From Saccharina japonica (lineage: Eukaryota; Sar; Phaeophyceae; Laminariales; Laminariaceae), in assembly GCA_008828725.1 (NCBI GenBank), contig MEHQ01000339.1:194373-258372 (forward strand): a stretch of 64,000 bases of DNA. Reading direction: 5' to 3'. Below the pieces are notes generated by a model. The model saw only the letters and a program-made list of their open reading frames with translations. It did no database searches and was not told the origin of the DNA. The translations under genes were made by a program, and so were the position numbers. Shown here in pieces: positions 21,001 to 28,721 of this stretch (the stretch's first letter is position 1; each line of letters opens with the position of its first letter).

Positions 21001-23131
21001 ATCCAGGCTCCTCTAAGAGAACCATCGCAAGATCGCTATCTCAGTCGTGATACTTGTGCAAGCCTTCAGGACCGCGCACCTATCCTGGGGGGGAAATACT
21101 TGGAATGAAAGTGAACATTGAAGTGGTCATCGCGGTTGTCTAGCAGGTATCGACGAAGACTGTTCAGTTTGAGGTCGAGGGTTCCGAGTCTCCATGTTTG
21201 ATATTTTTATTCTCAAATTACACACACTGTCGAGAGCGCATAATATAGCGTGTCAATTCGACGAGAGTGGCCAATGGAAGTGCTGAAATATGTCCGAGAT
21301 AAAAAGGTAAGGCACGTACCGTTAAGGTGAGCGGGGGATAATCGCCTGCTATGTGATCCCAAATATCAAGTTACGCCCAAAAAGGGAGAGAAGGGCGGAG
21401 GTAATAAATGGGATGGGAGGGAATAAAATATGAACTACCTAAAGGGTGAGATGGGTTTGTGCCCACCATAATTAGGCTTTCACGTTTTGTTGAAGCCTTT
21501 CACCGGCGATACTTGTGCCGGGCTCCTGATTTCCGCCACTGCACCAAGACCACCGGCATAGTCGGTAGCCTACCCAACCTCGTTCACATCTCGGATGCCC
21601 CGCCAATGTCGGTGAGCTTGTAAAGCGGACGACGCGTTCTACGATGGTTGGCTTTTTGTTCATATACGTATATTATGCCGGCGGGTTTGCCCACAATGGG
21701 AATTTGGCCACTATATCGTTGGAGACCCTGGTTCGGCAGTGATATTACTTTTTGTGTTTCACGAAAAAAACTAATTTCATCCTGTTACCTACTATCTTCG
21801 GGTTCCATTTATTTTTCACTGACGCCGTCCGTTGTAGTGACCAACTGAAGGGCTTGGGATCGTACGTGGGGTTTCACGTTTATTGGCTTTCTCCAGTCCG
21901 GTGTTTGGGTGGTGTTCAGAATTTGAACTAAAAACCGTCAAACAGTTTTCCTGCGGCCCTGCAGGAGTACTCGCCTCAGCTGTCTAGGTGACATCCCGAC
22001 GGCCAGGGGGGTCGGAAAGCGAACCAACCTCGCAAAAAACAACCGACATGTTTCGCTGATCCTGCTGTCGAATGGCACATTGTACTGCTGTAGGAGTATC
22101 TGCTCACTTTTTCATGTATCCATGCGCACGTTCTTGGCGCATGCGACCATGGCCCTCCTCACGGGCGCCTGTATCTCCCGACTCCCCGTGCGTGTCTCGC
22201 TTGAACGTGACACCTCCCATAACGTGTTTCCGCACTGCTGTGCCTGCTCCCGCTAAATCAGTCAACACGAACGACGGGTTCGTGGGCTTCGACTCTGAAA
22301 GGCTGAAGACGGGGGGAACGTCGACAATCTTGCCGCCTGTGTGGGATTCCGGTGAGAGGCTTCTCAAGTGGGCGCTTCCCTACTATCGCACGACGTCGGC
22401 GTCGGCAAAGCGTATCCTCCAGGTCGTAGTGAAAACCTTGTTGCACGCGCGACCGTAAAACGAAGTATCACGCGCGGCACAAAAAACACTGGTGTCGGCA
22501 ATATGCTGGATCTCCACGGAAACAATTCAGGAGACGGTCACCAGTCAAGGGGAAAGGGGCATCGAGCAAGGGTGTGGATCCGAGTGTTCAACGCTAAAAC
22601 CTAGCAATAGTAGGCCATAGTAGTTTGGCGTCAGTCGAGGATAAAAAAACAAACAAAAATTGCCTTCAGTCAAGGGGTGAAAGTACCGTCTCCTGACATC
22701 TTTGATCTCAACAGCAGCTCTTTTCTGTTTAAAAAAACGCACAACAGAGAACATTGGCCGGTAGGGTAGTCTCCAGCGTTTAACACGAACACCATGATGG
22801 TTATGTAGGTTTGACGAGGAATAACGGTGACATGATCGTCACTGCCGTCTCTCCTTCTTGAGCAAACCTTCGCGCCTATTGAAACCGGTTTGTTCCCTAC
22901 CGACCACAATCGAACCACACAGGAACCGAGGAGAACAACGGCGCGTGCTCTTACATCCCGGGCCCGGCATGCGCCGACACGCCTGGCAACGCCCAAGCTG
23001 GCCCCGGAGAGGGATTCGTGCACATTCACCGTGGCGTACACGGCGTCGCCGCCGACGAGTTGCCTGCATCTACCTACTCCTGGCTCAACCCTGCCGCCGA
23101 GGTGTTCATCGCCAGGCCTATACTGCTTTAA
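6592..23131 (+). CDS. Secreted Spondin_N-domain protein, gene B (6 exons)
   Basis: Coding exons are 6592-6675, 18092-18157, 19125-19208, 20840-20993, 22262-22351 and 22923-23131, giving 228 residues. All introns are GT-AG; phases are 0,0,0,1,1. Exon 1 encodes a signal peptide (MVRISS, hydrophobic SALLVAASALTV, cleavage after ANA likely). Mature order: NLTYQQPFSP with FFVAH (about 33-48), DISIFKEG and LAEDGDAS (51-76), VCGYVIG, CGSGAVISMATMV, NTNDGFVGFDS, a VWDSGTE turn, CSYIPGPAC, EGFVHIHRGVHG, and WLNPAAEVFIA near the end. This is the full Spondin_N (PF06468) motif order at normal length. Four cysteines outside the signal are shared with the paralogues. The likely role is extracellular or cell-surface; a specific function is unknown. 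Intron 1 is 11,416 bp and packed with transposons. No stop or frameshift is seen. Confidence 0.9.
7049..7075. repeat. Poly-C tract (27 C)
   Basis: An uninterrupted run of 27 cytosines in intron 1 of gene B; its length is likely to vary in sequencing and between individuals. The complementary strand is G27. The surrounding 6676-7900 of the intron shows no gene or repeat that I recognise. Confidence 0.95.
7905..8045 (+). repeat. R1 repeat copy
   Basis: Forward copy from GTGTCCTTCACAATAAACC through CATCCAGCACACCCAGTGTC to ACTACGACACAGAGATAC, then truncated. Confidence 0.8.
8213..8385. mobile_element. MITE-T copy
   Basis: Short inverted-terminal-repeat element. The left end is CAGTACAGGAAACCTGCTAA with AGAAACAGG; the right end is GGTTTCTTACCAGGTGTCC then TGTATTG. 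Internal hallmarks are GGTCCAGGCTG and TTTGAGAGGGTACTTTCTAC. Sister copies lie at 36748-36920, 37157-37338 and 42965-43110. Confidence 0.65.
8745..8850 (+). repeat. R1 repeat, 5' part
   Basis: Forward copy from GTGTGTTCCTTCACATTAAA to CATCCTAAAAAAGGTACCAG. It is cut off at about 8850, right where the telomere-repeat MITE begins; the rest of R1 resumes at 9172, so the MITE probably split it. Confidence 0.75.
8861..9158. mobile_element. Telomere-repeat MITE, copy 1
   Basis: The ends are inverted repeats of about 45 bp: TTGACCCACAAATCGTACCA at 8877 is mirrored by GGTACGATTTGTGGGTTAAG near 9130. The middle has GGGTTGGGGTTAGGGTTAGG continuing TTAGGG units at 9004-9034. The element sits inside an R1 copy (8745-8850 and 9172-9300). 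A second copy in opposite orientation lies at 60579-60868, so the TTAGGG repeats travel with the element and do not mark a chromosome end. Confidence 0.75.
9172..9460. repeat. R1 copies in inverted pair
   Basis: 9172-9300 (+) resumes R1 at GTGGTCACAAAACTACGACA and ends in the A-rich tail. 9345-9460 (-) is a second copy (TTTGTGGCCACATATACTAC ... GGATGTCGACGGGTCGAAAT). They meet tail to tail around an A-rich, T-rich junction. Confidence 0.75.
9535..10052. mobile_element. TIR element inserted in a SINE-1 head (element 9571-10024)
   Basis: The element is 454 bp with long imperfect terminal inverted repeats. The left end TAACAGCCGATTTTCCTAAT, with CGCCTTTCCGATGAGAATGA, is mirrored on the right by TCATTCTCATCGGAAAGGC and ending GGCTGTTA. 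The flanks are pieces of SINE-1: GATTTTTATTCTCAAATGAC on the left and TGTCGAGAGCGCTTATGATA on the right. This documents a nested insertion. A divergent sibling lies at about 55005-55475. Confidence 0.75.
10053..10270 (+). repeat. R1 repeat copy
   Basis: Forward copy, missing a few bases after ACATTAAACC but otherwise running from GTGTGTTCTTCACATTAAAC to CCAGGTGCATGAAAGAGAAA. Confidence 0.8.
10275..10485 (+). mobile_element. SINE-1 body
   Basis: The body starts near AATTCGACGAAAGTTGACGA. It continues with GTGCTGAAATCTGCTCGCGA, GACCCCGGATCTGAGTTGCA and GGGCGAAGATAATAAATGGG and ends in an A-rich tail. The tRNA-like head is missing. Confidence 0.8.
10570..11230. repeat. Head-to-head R1 dimer, one arm split by MITE-G
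   Basis: A reverse R1 copy (10570-10738) meets a forward copy (from 10757) at a (AC)n joint, 10739-10756. The forward copy runs to about 10917, is interrupted by a MITE-G element at 10918-11176, and resumes as GCAATCTAGATGCCTGAAAG with A-rich tail at 11195-11230. Confidence 0.75.
10918..11176. mobile_element. MITE-G copy
   Basis: Terminal inverted repeats GACGCGTGCTACG(G)TAGAGGT on the left and ACCTCTATCGTAACATGCGTC-like on the right. Family hallmarks inside are CTCCTTAAGTCAGGAGCTC, CGTCGGAGTTTCATTTTTGT and CACTTTTATTTTACTC. It is non-coding and is the most numerous small element of the window. Confidence 0.8.
11255..11475. repeat. FB1 core palindrome, partial copy
   Basis: Contains the FB1 core: ACATTTGTGTCTCGGGAGGC, ATATCGATCAGACGCCTTGG and GTGCCTCTAAAGAGGCACTT, followed by its inverse. 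A third partial pass follows at 11400-11470. It abuts a half copy of FB2. Confidence 0.75.
11476..11737 (+). mobile_element. FB2 foldback element, right half
   Basis: Matches the right half of FB2 (15530-15780) almost base for base: CGTAATTTCTGACTGGAAAG, CTGCTTCGATGGAGAAGCGG and, at the end, GAACTTCCTTAAGAAACAGC. The left half is lost where the FB1 core abuts it. Confidence 0.8.
11850..11925 (+). repeat. R1 repeat fragment
   Basis: 5' fragment (GTGTGTTCTCCACATTAAAC and GTTGACATCCGACACACC), diverged. Confidence 0.6.
11937..12044. repeat. (AGT)n microsatellite
   Basis: About 33 nearly perfect AGT triplets within intron 1 of gene B. The apparent poly-serine frame across it is only the repeat. 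Confidence 0.95.
12198..12535 (+). mobile_element. SINE-1, full-length copy
   Basis: This is the best full copy. The tRNA-like head has an A-box-like TGGTCTACCTGGTAG and a B-box-like GGGTTCGATTCTCC about 45 bp later. The linker GGTTTTTATTCTCTAATGAC follows, then the body (GTTGACGAGGGAAGAAAGTG, TCTTCTCGCGATAAAAATGC, GACCCCGGATCTGAGTTACG), ending in ATGGGATGG and an A-rich tail. The predicted T-arm has mismatches, so it is not a working tRNA. Pol III transcription is expected for such elements but is not shown here. Confidence 0.85.
12552..13964. mobile_element. FB1 foldback element, large copy with internal expansion
   Basis: The outer ends TTAAGGGGCCCC and GGGGCCCCTTAA are followed by mirrored arms (GGTCATGATGAAACACGAGT, GCAGCAATACTATTTCTGGT, ATATCAGTACTCCTTACGGA). 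Inside are several passes of the core ATATCGATCAGACGCCTTGG in both orientations. A 600-bp middle (13130-13700) repeats CCCATCGG(A/G)GAGAT(A/C)GCACC units in both orientations. It is non-coding. Compare the simple hairpin copy at 33030-33621. Confidence 0.8.
13718..13800 (-). repeat. Degraded R1 fragment
   Basis: Reverse R1-like piece (TCTAGGACTGGGAATCAGGA ... GAACGGGTTTAATGTGAGCA) embedded in the FB1 element. An R1-like A-rich tail also appears at 13983-14045. Confidence 0.45.
14055..15090. repeat. 1-kb palindrome with nested inverted repeats
   Basis: The left arm (14055-14318) and right arm (14828-15090) are near-identical reverse complements. Pairing continues inward: TGTTACCGTCGGAACCATCT at 14354 mirrors the stretch near 14730-14752. 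Each arm itself contains GGCCAAAATCGGGTATACCC and its inverse about 120 bp away, so smaller hairpins form within each arm. The loop (14420-14700) repeats CACGGCACAGCAGTAGTGGT-like units. Identical peptides read from opposite strands across it are a by-product of the palindrome. Confidence 0.9.
15242..16195. mobile_element. FB3 element interrupted by FB2
   Basis: The left terminal repeat TTCGACACC-TAACTATCTAA with AAAATGGTC is split by FB2 at 15281-15780. The right end TTTAGATAGTTGAGGTGTCG mirrors it, and similarity extends outward to GCGATAGGGCGCCC and its counterpart near 16180. Between the ends are mirrored AACAAGTTTTTTTT tracts. At the centre lies a poly-G-flanked cassette (15935-16028). 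A second FB3 copy is at 31560-32205. Confidence 0.75.
15278..15783. mobile_element. FB2 foldback element with TAA target duplication
   Basis: The 500-bp element (15281-15780) is flanked by TAA on both sides. The ends are GGCTGTTTCTTAAGGAAGTT and GGAAGTTC-type inverse. The two halves are long imperfect inverted copies: CGCTTCTCCATCGAAGC on the left mirrors GCTTCGATGGAGAAGCG on the right. Removing it restores the FB3 terminal repeat TTCGACACCTAACTATC. A 3-bp TWA duplication is typical of PIF/Harbinger-type elements. It has no coding capacity. Confidence 0.85.
16235..16440 (-). mobile_element. SINE-1 copy, reverse
   Basis: Reverse complement of the body (CCCATTTATGATATTTGCCC, CGTAACTCAGATCCGGGGTC, TTTTTATCGCGAGAAGAGTT, ending AATTGTG). 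The head is absent. Confidence 0.8.
16632..16712. repeat. Two-copy tandem repeat and decayed FB1 traces
   Basis: GGCAGGCTA(TT)CCCGCGTCC with AACGTCGGGGATGAGACG occurs twice, about 45 bp apart. The flanks 16735-16950 and 17495-17640 retain weak FB1 similarity (CAATACCATTTCTTGTAC; GAGCATTAGAACTGGAGCTA). Confidence 0.6.
17156..17449. mobile_element. MITE-G copy with 9-bp microrepeat
   Basis: Ends GATGCGTGCTACGATATAGAG and GGTGCACCTCTTGTCATAGC. Internally, CTATTGTCATTATTGTCATT-type 9-bp repeats occupy 17238-17285. It closely matches the copy at 61988-62233. Confidence 0.75.
17450..18091. other. Intron 1 end of gene B, decayed repeats
   Basis: No gene recognised. 17880-17985 is a MITE-T remnant (GCAGGTCCAGGCTGGATTTT, AAAAGGTGCGTCTAC). 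The region ends at the exon 2 acceptor CATCGACCAG. Confidence 0.4.
18208..18720. mobile_element. MITE-G, one truncated and one complete copy
   Basis: A truncated left end (CCCGTGCTACGATAGGGGTA) lies at 18208-18340. A complete copy starts at 18420 (GACGCGTGCTACGGTAGAGG). Its right end is duplicated: CACCTCTATCGTAGCATGGG at 18644 and a second ATCGTAGCATGCGTC ending at 18720. Confidence 0.7.
18869..19078. repeat. 99-bp tandem duplication in intron 2 of gene B
   Basis: Two units starting TGTGTTTCTGATATTCCGAG and TGTGTTTCTGATATGCCGAG, 99 bp apart, sharing GACTGTCCCCGTACTGAACA-type sequence, plus the start of a third unit just before exon 3. Confidence 0.8.
19360..20493. mobile_element. D1 element, copy 1
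   Basis: About 1.13 kb, non-coding, in intron 3 of gene B. The ends GGAGTGTTTTGCG and CGCAAACACTCTA are inverted. Inside are paired AACGGCC/TTAGAGAAGT tracts, a CTCGTACGAGTACGAGT microrepeat (19783-19842), GCAGCAG-type triplets and two TTCTATCGCAAACAC copies near the right end. A closely similar copy lies at 58965-60025 in the same orientation. Long frames in it are triplet-repeat artefacts. Confidence 0.75.
21120..21440 (+). mobile_element. SINE-1, full-length diverged copy
   Basis: The head GGTTGTCTAGCAGGTATCGA and GAGGGTTCCGAGTCTCC (decayed B box) are followed by TATTTTTATTCTCAAATTAC, GTGCTGAAATATGTCCGAGA and GGTAATAAATGGGATGGGAG. It lies in intron 4 of gene B. Sequence from 21441 to 22261 shows nothing I recognise up to the exon 5 acceptor. 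Confidence 0.75.
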
Positions 23132-23457
23132 GCGCAACGGTCGTGGGCAATGCTTAACCCTCAATAGCCGTCACGCACGTCGGTCGGAGACTCCCTTGAA
23201 TCTTTAGAATTTGGAATATGTGGGCACGCATTGCCCGTGGGTTGGCGGCAATTTCCACAAGCACAAAGGTTCAGGTGTTATTTTAGGGCAACAGCATTGA
23301 GTTTTGTCAGGGTTTGGGCTCCTTAACTGTAGTGGTAGTACCCTTCTGCTTTCCGGCTTTGGTGTCATGAACTACAGAGCGCGACACATAGCCCACCCCT
23401 CGCAGAACCAGCAGAAGCATAGGAGTTTTTCATGTCTGGAGCTCTCAACATAATCTT
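23132..23457. other. 3' flank of gene B
   Basis: Presumed 3' UTR and intergenic sequence after the TAA stop of gene B. No clear polyadenylation signal or second gene was recognised. Confidence 0.4.
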
Positions 23458-24140
23458 GACGTCCGGTTTCGGTCGTGTTTTGTAACTTATATAGTCGTTG
23501 TCATCAATAGTGCATTTCTGAGGTATTCGGCATAGCACGTCTCCCCGGCACTGGTTTGGTAGCAGGTCTCCATCGTCATGCAGAAATGGCGCTCGAGCGT
23601 CTCTCGCGAAGCCATGTGCTTTGCACGGGGCACCTTTGTCGTTTGCTCTAGCTTAGCGGATGCGGCGTTTATGCTTGCTTTATTTTTTATATCAATGCAT
23701 GGATTTCCCACTGCTGTAACATTACGGGGAAGGCCGTCATGCCCATCCGAAGTGGTATCATGATTCGAGCTCTCGGATAATCTGGACGTCCGGTTTCGGC
23801 CGTGTTTCGTAGCTTCTGTACCTCGTCGTAGTAATCAATAGGGTGTTTTCGAGGTCAACAGCATACCACGTGTCGCTGATGGTACTGGTAGTCTGATAGC
23901 AGGTCTCGAACGACATGCAGAAATGTCGCCCGAGCGTCTCTCGCGAAGCGACATGTGCTGTGTACGTGGCACCCTCGTTGAGCAACACTGGTTCCTGGTT
24001 GGGAGCACCTGCGTACAGAACTCATGATTTGGCTTCGTTTGCCCTTAGCTTGGCGGATGCGGTTTTTATGCTTGTTTTTGGTTTGGGTCAATGAGTACAT
24101 TGATGGACACTGCTGTAACATTACTGGTAGGCCGTCATGC
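23458..24140 (-). CDS. Duplicated unidentified exon (candidate terminal exon 23758-24002)
   Basis: Two tandem copies of about 330 bp read on the minus strand. The upper copy has an open frame of about 80 codons ending in TGA at 23758-23760. It follows a plausible acceptor (CTGTACGCAG) and shows TAHVASRETLGRHFCMSFET, CYQTT, then WYAVDLENTLLITTTRYRSY and ETRPKPDVQ. The lower copy (23460-23700) keeps ASRETLERHFCM and METCYQT but is cut by a stop and a deletion, so it looks dead. I do not recognise the family. Paired cysteines and even composition suggest a once-coding exon. Upstream exons of the same gene were not found. Confidence 0.35.
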
Positions 24141-25219
24141 AGTTCACAATCTCTAGTTGAAAGAGACAGCACTCGCGTTGTCTCAAAACATGGTTTTGTT
24201 TTTGGAGCACTCGAAGCAGAGGCCGGGGGGTAGGATGGTGTTTAGTATTTTTGGGCATTGTTCAAGGAGGGTTTGGCTGCACATTACGTTACTCTGACGT
24301 CATCTACGGAGGCTCCGCCGGTGGTTCGCCGAAAGCTCAGAAAGCATACCATAGATGTCGCCGGCCGCCGACGGAAAATGACGGCGTACACTGCTGCGTG
24401 ATACTCGTCTGTTCCATTGTCGGCCAAATACAAATGTGTGTGGGATTTTGCTGTCAACAAACGTAAATTTAGCGTGCAGGCTGAACGTCTTAAGCTGTGT
24501 GGGTTCGCCAGCTACAAGTCTTTTAATGATGTTTTCTTGTGTTTGTCGGCTCGAGTTCCACCGTTCTTAGCGTTTTACCTTATTATTGGTTCCGTGTACC
24601 ATAAGAACCAAGCCAAAGTCAATCCGCATGAAAAATTGTCGATTAATCCGTACCCACGCCTCGGTTCGGCTAACGGAAACAACTGGATGGGCATGGCTGT
24701 TGGGAGTACCATATTTGTCCCGCGCTCCAGACCGGCACCGTTTCTTACCCGGCGAACGACAATCGCTGCCGGTAATTTTCCACATGTCTTCGCGTGTTGC
24801 CCACTGCTACACATTTCTCCGTTGGGTTTATAATCCGTGTACTGGGCCGCCGCTACTGCATCCGACACACTCCTGATGTACGGCCGCATGCTGTAGTAGC
24901 TCCGCGATGCAAGCAGGCAGGGTGGTCGAACAAATCGGCGTGCGATTCAGGCCAATGCTAGATATCGACCAGTGTACATGTGTATAGTACCGCAATCATA
25001 ATAAAGAGAACCAGCAGTATGCCCACCTAAAGCATATACCGATACCTTACTGTAGGTACTCGTAAACGGTCGGTCGTAATGGAATGCCGTATGTAAATAA
25101 CGACAGAGAAGAAAGCACAACCCCTTAAGATATCACTCCCTCCTACAACAGCACACAAGAGTGATGAATGGTTTTGTTTTGTTTTTTGACGAGGGGTGGA
25201 CGAACCTTGACAGTAGATA
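24141..25219. other. Unassigned intergenic sequence with a possible coding remnant
   Basis: The frame at 24417-24833 (+) contains VNKRKFSVQ. It aligns weakly with VDKRQFCVQ at about 49727-49755 downstream of gene A; the DNA around both is roughly two-thirds identical over tens of bases. This may be an old duplicated 3' flank or a pseudogene. The reverse strand is also open, so the coding strand is uncertain. Nothing else is recognised. Confidence 0.3.
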
Positions 25220-25480
25220 TTTTACTGAGGGTTTGTGCTTCGCGCCTGAAGCCGACCCTCCGAACCGAACCCGAACTCTTATGCCAGTGGCCGGTGCTGG
25301 GATACTGTGCTTGGTAAGACTCTAGGGTGGCTCGGGATGCTGTGGCTGGGAAAGACTCCCAGTTGATTTGAGTCGCGTAACAGTGACGACGACGAGGGCG
25401 CGAACGGGGTGGGCGACAACGACAACAACGCTCAAATGGAATGGGGCGTTGGACCGGGAGCCGGAGAAGGATCGAGCAAG
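25220..25480. repeat. Dispersed repeat, copy 1 (sister at 28722-28930)
   Basis: Shares TGTGCTTCGCGCCTGAAGCC, GACCCTCCGA and CTTGGTAAGACTCTAGG with 28722-28930. On the reverse strand the sister copy has GGGTTCGAGTCGG, which resembles a Pol III B box, so a tRNA-derived origin is possible but unproven. Confidence 0.55.
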
Positions 25481-25699
25481 AAAGCTGACGGGGGGGGGCT
25501 TGCGTGCCGCATGCTGTTTACTTGACCTGGCGCTGCTGCTGAGTATGTAGGCGCCAGCAGGGGCTGATACCTCCGAGGGGGCATGGAGTGAATTGACACA
25601 CGACGCGCAGTGAGACGTGGACGTGTGGAGGGCTTAAGCTTTAGTTTTACCCATCCGCCGAAGGATGATAAAAACAAATATGTAGGCGTTCGTCTGGAC

Positions 25700-26105
25700 G
25701 TGTTTTCACTACCTGGCTGTAGTTCTTGTAGCGCCTGATAGAGCCAACTGTTGCGATTCATAGGGACTGGTGCACGTATCCTTGTGCGCGTTACCGGTAC
25801 GTACGGGGTACAAATGGTACGAGTGCGCGCGGGCGTCTTTTTTTGTTTCCAAAGGGTTGTGGTAGTGCCTGTAACGCCTGATTGGGTCAGCTGCTGCGAT
25901 CTGATCCATGGGGACTGGTGCACGTATCCTTGTGCGCGTTACCGGTACGTACGGTACAAATGGTACGAGTGAGCGCCGGCGTGTTTTTTTTGTTTTCAAA
26001 TGGTTGTGGTAGTGTTAGTAACGCATGATTGCGTCAACTGCTGCAATCTGTATAATGGCAAGGTGCACGTACGTAGCGGTGCGCGATACCTGCGGCACGG
26101 TATAG
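25700..26105. repeat. 148-bp tandem repeat, about 3 units
   Basis: The landmark GGACTGGTGCACGTATCCTT recurs at 25764 and 25912, and a decayed version (GGCAAGGTGCACGTA) at 26056. Units share GTTACCGGTACGTACGG, ACAAATGGTACGAGTG and a T-rich tract. Non-coding. Confidence 0.85.
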
Positions 26106-26346
26106 TATGTTGTGTCCTGAAGCACCAGTTCCTGTGAACTCGTATGTGACATCAGCCGATCACCGGGTTTCCAATAACGCACGATGTCGGCAAAGTCTCT
26201 TCTGGGGTTCTACGAATGAGAAGCCGGAGGTTTTTAAAATCCTCGGGCGTTGCAGGCACCGGTACCTGTAGTGCCGACAAGCGGTGCCGAACATTTTCTC
26301 TAATCACGTCCCTTTCCTTTACTGTCGTGCGTTTTCTCCCGACGAC

Positions 26347-26614
26347 GACGCATGCTACAGTAAAGGTTCACCACGTTTCTTATGAGGCTCCTCACTTGAG
26401 GAGCTGTATACCTCAGTACCTGCAGTAGTCACATCACTGAATTTGGAGGGAGGAAACGCGCCACCAGATGACAAATATTCCCATGGCCCAAGTATCCAAT
26501 GAAAAATGTTGCAACGAAAAAAAGGGCACAATTTTGACGATTTTGGGTTAAGGAGCCTCCCGTCAGTTCGAGAACGCTGCAGTCAAAAAGTGCCACCTCT
26601 ATCGTAGCACGCGT
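26347..26614. mobile_element. MITE-G copy
   Basis: Ends GACGCATGCTACAGTAAAGG and CCACCTCTATCGTAGCACGC. Internal CTCCTCACTTGAGGAGC and GGTTAAGGAGCC are family marks. A fragment of the same family lies at 26978-27070. Confidence 0.75.
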
Positions 26615-28270
26615 CTGACTTTCCCCGTTTGTTTCACCTCTCCTTTGTTTGCTTTTCTCACTGGTCTTCATGTTTTCAGCGATAGGACCGGTACAACCAG
26701 CCAGCGCGCCTTGCAAGAGTGCTCACGTATATACGATACCTTTTTTTGTGCTGGATGTAGGCTTGAAACAAAGGCTTCGTATCAAGATTGAGAGCAATGC
26801 CACGTTACAGGAGGGGTGACATGTTTCTGAGCTCCTCCGTGTGAAGGGGATCGTTTTCTCAACCGGGAACATGACTTCGAAGGCGTTTATTCCCGCAACC
26901 GGATTATTAATAGTCGTTCTACGCACAGACCATGAAAAAACCTAGTGTACCAGAATAATAGTTCTACGTATTTCTTGACAGTTACTCACTTGAGGAGCTC
27001 AACCAATCAGAAACGTTTGCCTCAGAAGGCTAAAATAAAAGTGCAACCCCTATCGTGGGGTGGGTCAAGACAGCTGACACTTTATTAGTGGGAGAACACC
27101 TTTTGGGTGCAATCGTCGGGAGTTTCATCGTAGAATACCGGTACTGTACCGGTATGCGGTACAAGTAGCCACGTTTTGGTATCGTAGCAAGGAGGTTTTT
27201 GCTGCCATCCCCGGTTTTCAAACGTGTGCCTTACCACCACCTCGGTATTACGCGATAATTTGAAAAGCACCCGCAAAAACTGGTTTCAGACCAAAGCCTC
27301 TCATGTGTTAGGAAACCCCTTGTTATCACACCCCCATTCGATATTTTCGGGGTCTGTTCACACTCTCTAACAATTCATTGACAACATGACACCCTCTAGC
27401 TGCGGGGCTCCCGTGTATCATAGGGACCGTCACCCGAGATACGTCAGATAGCACACCCCTCCACACAACAGCACACCCGGTGATTATGTTGTAAAAGGCA
27501 AAATCGTCGTCACCGGGTTGTGCTTTGTTCCGTGATAGACTATCATAACAAGCGTATATCGTCATGTATCATGCACTGCTGACCGTATCATACGTACACG
27601 TATCCAGCCAATGTTTCCCTGTCCCTTGTGTTCAGTGGCTACAGTAGAAACATCGTTTTCGAATTAAATCGAACTCCTGCGAGCCATTGCTTGTTGCTGC
27701 AACCCGTCGAAGCCACTCAAGAGGGGAGGCACAGAGTCGCACGACGCAGGCGCTGTAGGCCGGCCGACACATATCTAGCTGAGAGTGATTTATACACGAG
27801 AGAAAAACGTTTGTGAAGATGTTTATAGGGGGTTTTGTGGATTGAGTATTGTGGTGTACTGTGCAGCCCGCTACACGTGAACAGTATGTGTCTGTAGGAC
27901 AAAACGGGAGATCACCGCTGGGCGTCAAGTCTCTTGACAGTAAAACTCCAAGCTGGGCACTCAGTAACAGCTTGCTCGCCGAGAACGGAACGGTTTGCTG
28001 CGCTTCTGCCAGCGGCGGTACGTGTGCCCTTTTGTTACCAGGCATGCATGCTATACCGGACACGCACGTGGTGATCGGCGCAGTGTAGGTGCCATGGTGG
28101 TCTATCAGCGGCTGGATTGCCGAGCACACAGAAATATAGTTATGTGTGTATACATCAGTTCATGTCGAGCCACCCTGGCGGATACTCCATTTCAAGCTCG
28201 GACCGTACGTGATAAATATAACGGTTTTGTCCATTTAAAAGAGGATACGTTTCGGGGGGCATGTCCCTTA
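26615..28270. other. Unassigned intergenic sequence with weak ORFs
   Basis: I recognise no family. The frame 27849-28088 (+) has NGTVCCASASGGTC, faintly like cysteine motifs seen in secreted algal and oomycete proteins, but no flanking exons. Minus frames at 27326-27565 and 27632-28129 lack motifs. A MITE-G fragment sits at 26978-27070. Confidence 0.3.
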
Positions 28271-28299
28271 TTTTAGTTGCTCGTGGCAGCGTCCGTTGT

Positions 28300-28640
28300 A
28301 GACACTGCCAATACAATGCCGCGGAACGGCTGCCGCGGTAAGACCCTCGGCAAGGTTGACGATAAGCGTCACAACAACAGTGGTAGGCCCACGATAGGCG
28401 CCACGCCAGTGTCCCACGACATGCCGCGGAACGTCTGCCGCGGCAAGCCCCGCGATTCGATCCACGACAAGACCAACGGCAAGTGACGCGGCTGGTGTCG
28501 CGGCGAGTGTCGCGGCAAGAACCGCGGCAGGCGTCGCGGCGAGTGTCACGGAACTTGTCGCAGGAAGGCCAGCGGCACGTGTCGCGCAATGTGTCGCGGC
28601 AGGTGTCGCAGCAAGTGTCGTGGGTTTTGTTGCGCGTCGT
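28300..28640. repeat. GC-rich 12-base-periodic array, copy 1
   Basis: Degenerate repeats of a 12-base unit close to GTCGCGGCAAGT, running as GCCGCGGAACG then GTGTCGCGGCGAGTG. Because 12 is divisible by 3, all frames look open and give cysteine/arginine repeats; I treat this as a minisatellite. Confidence 0.7.
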
Positions 28641-28721
28641 GTTACGTAACGTATTCTACTGAGCTTGGCAAGCTAATCTAGTCCATCCATGTTCACCCAT
28701 CGATAGTGAATATCAACCGAG

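Noticed and set aside
22839-23207. Overlapping frames of about 100 codons
   Set aside because: Shadows of gene B exon 6, which explains the openness.
27632-28129. 165-codon minus-strand ORF
   Set aside because: No motif, no start or splice context, and low hydrophobic patterning; could be chance.
28155-28589. Cysteine/arginine-rich repeat protein
   Set aside because: The 12-base period of the array keeps all frames open; treated as a minisatellite, although noted as a finding.
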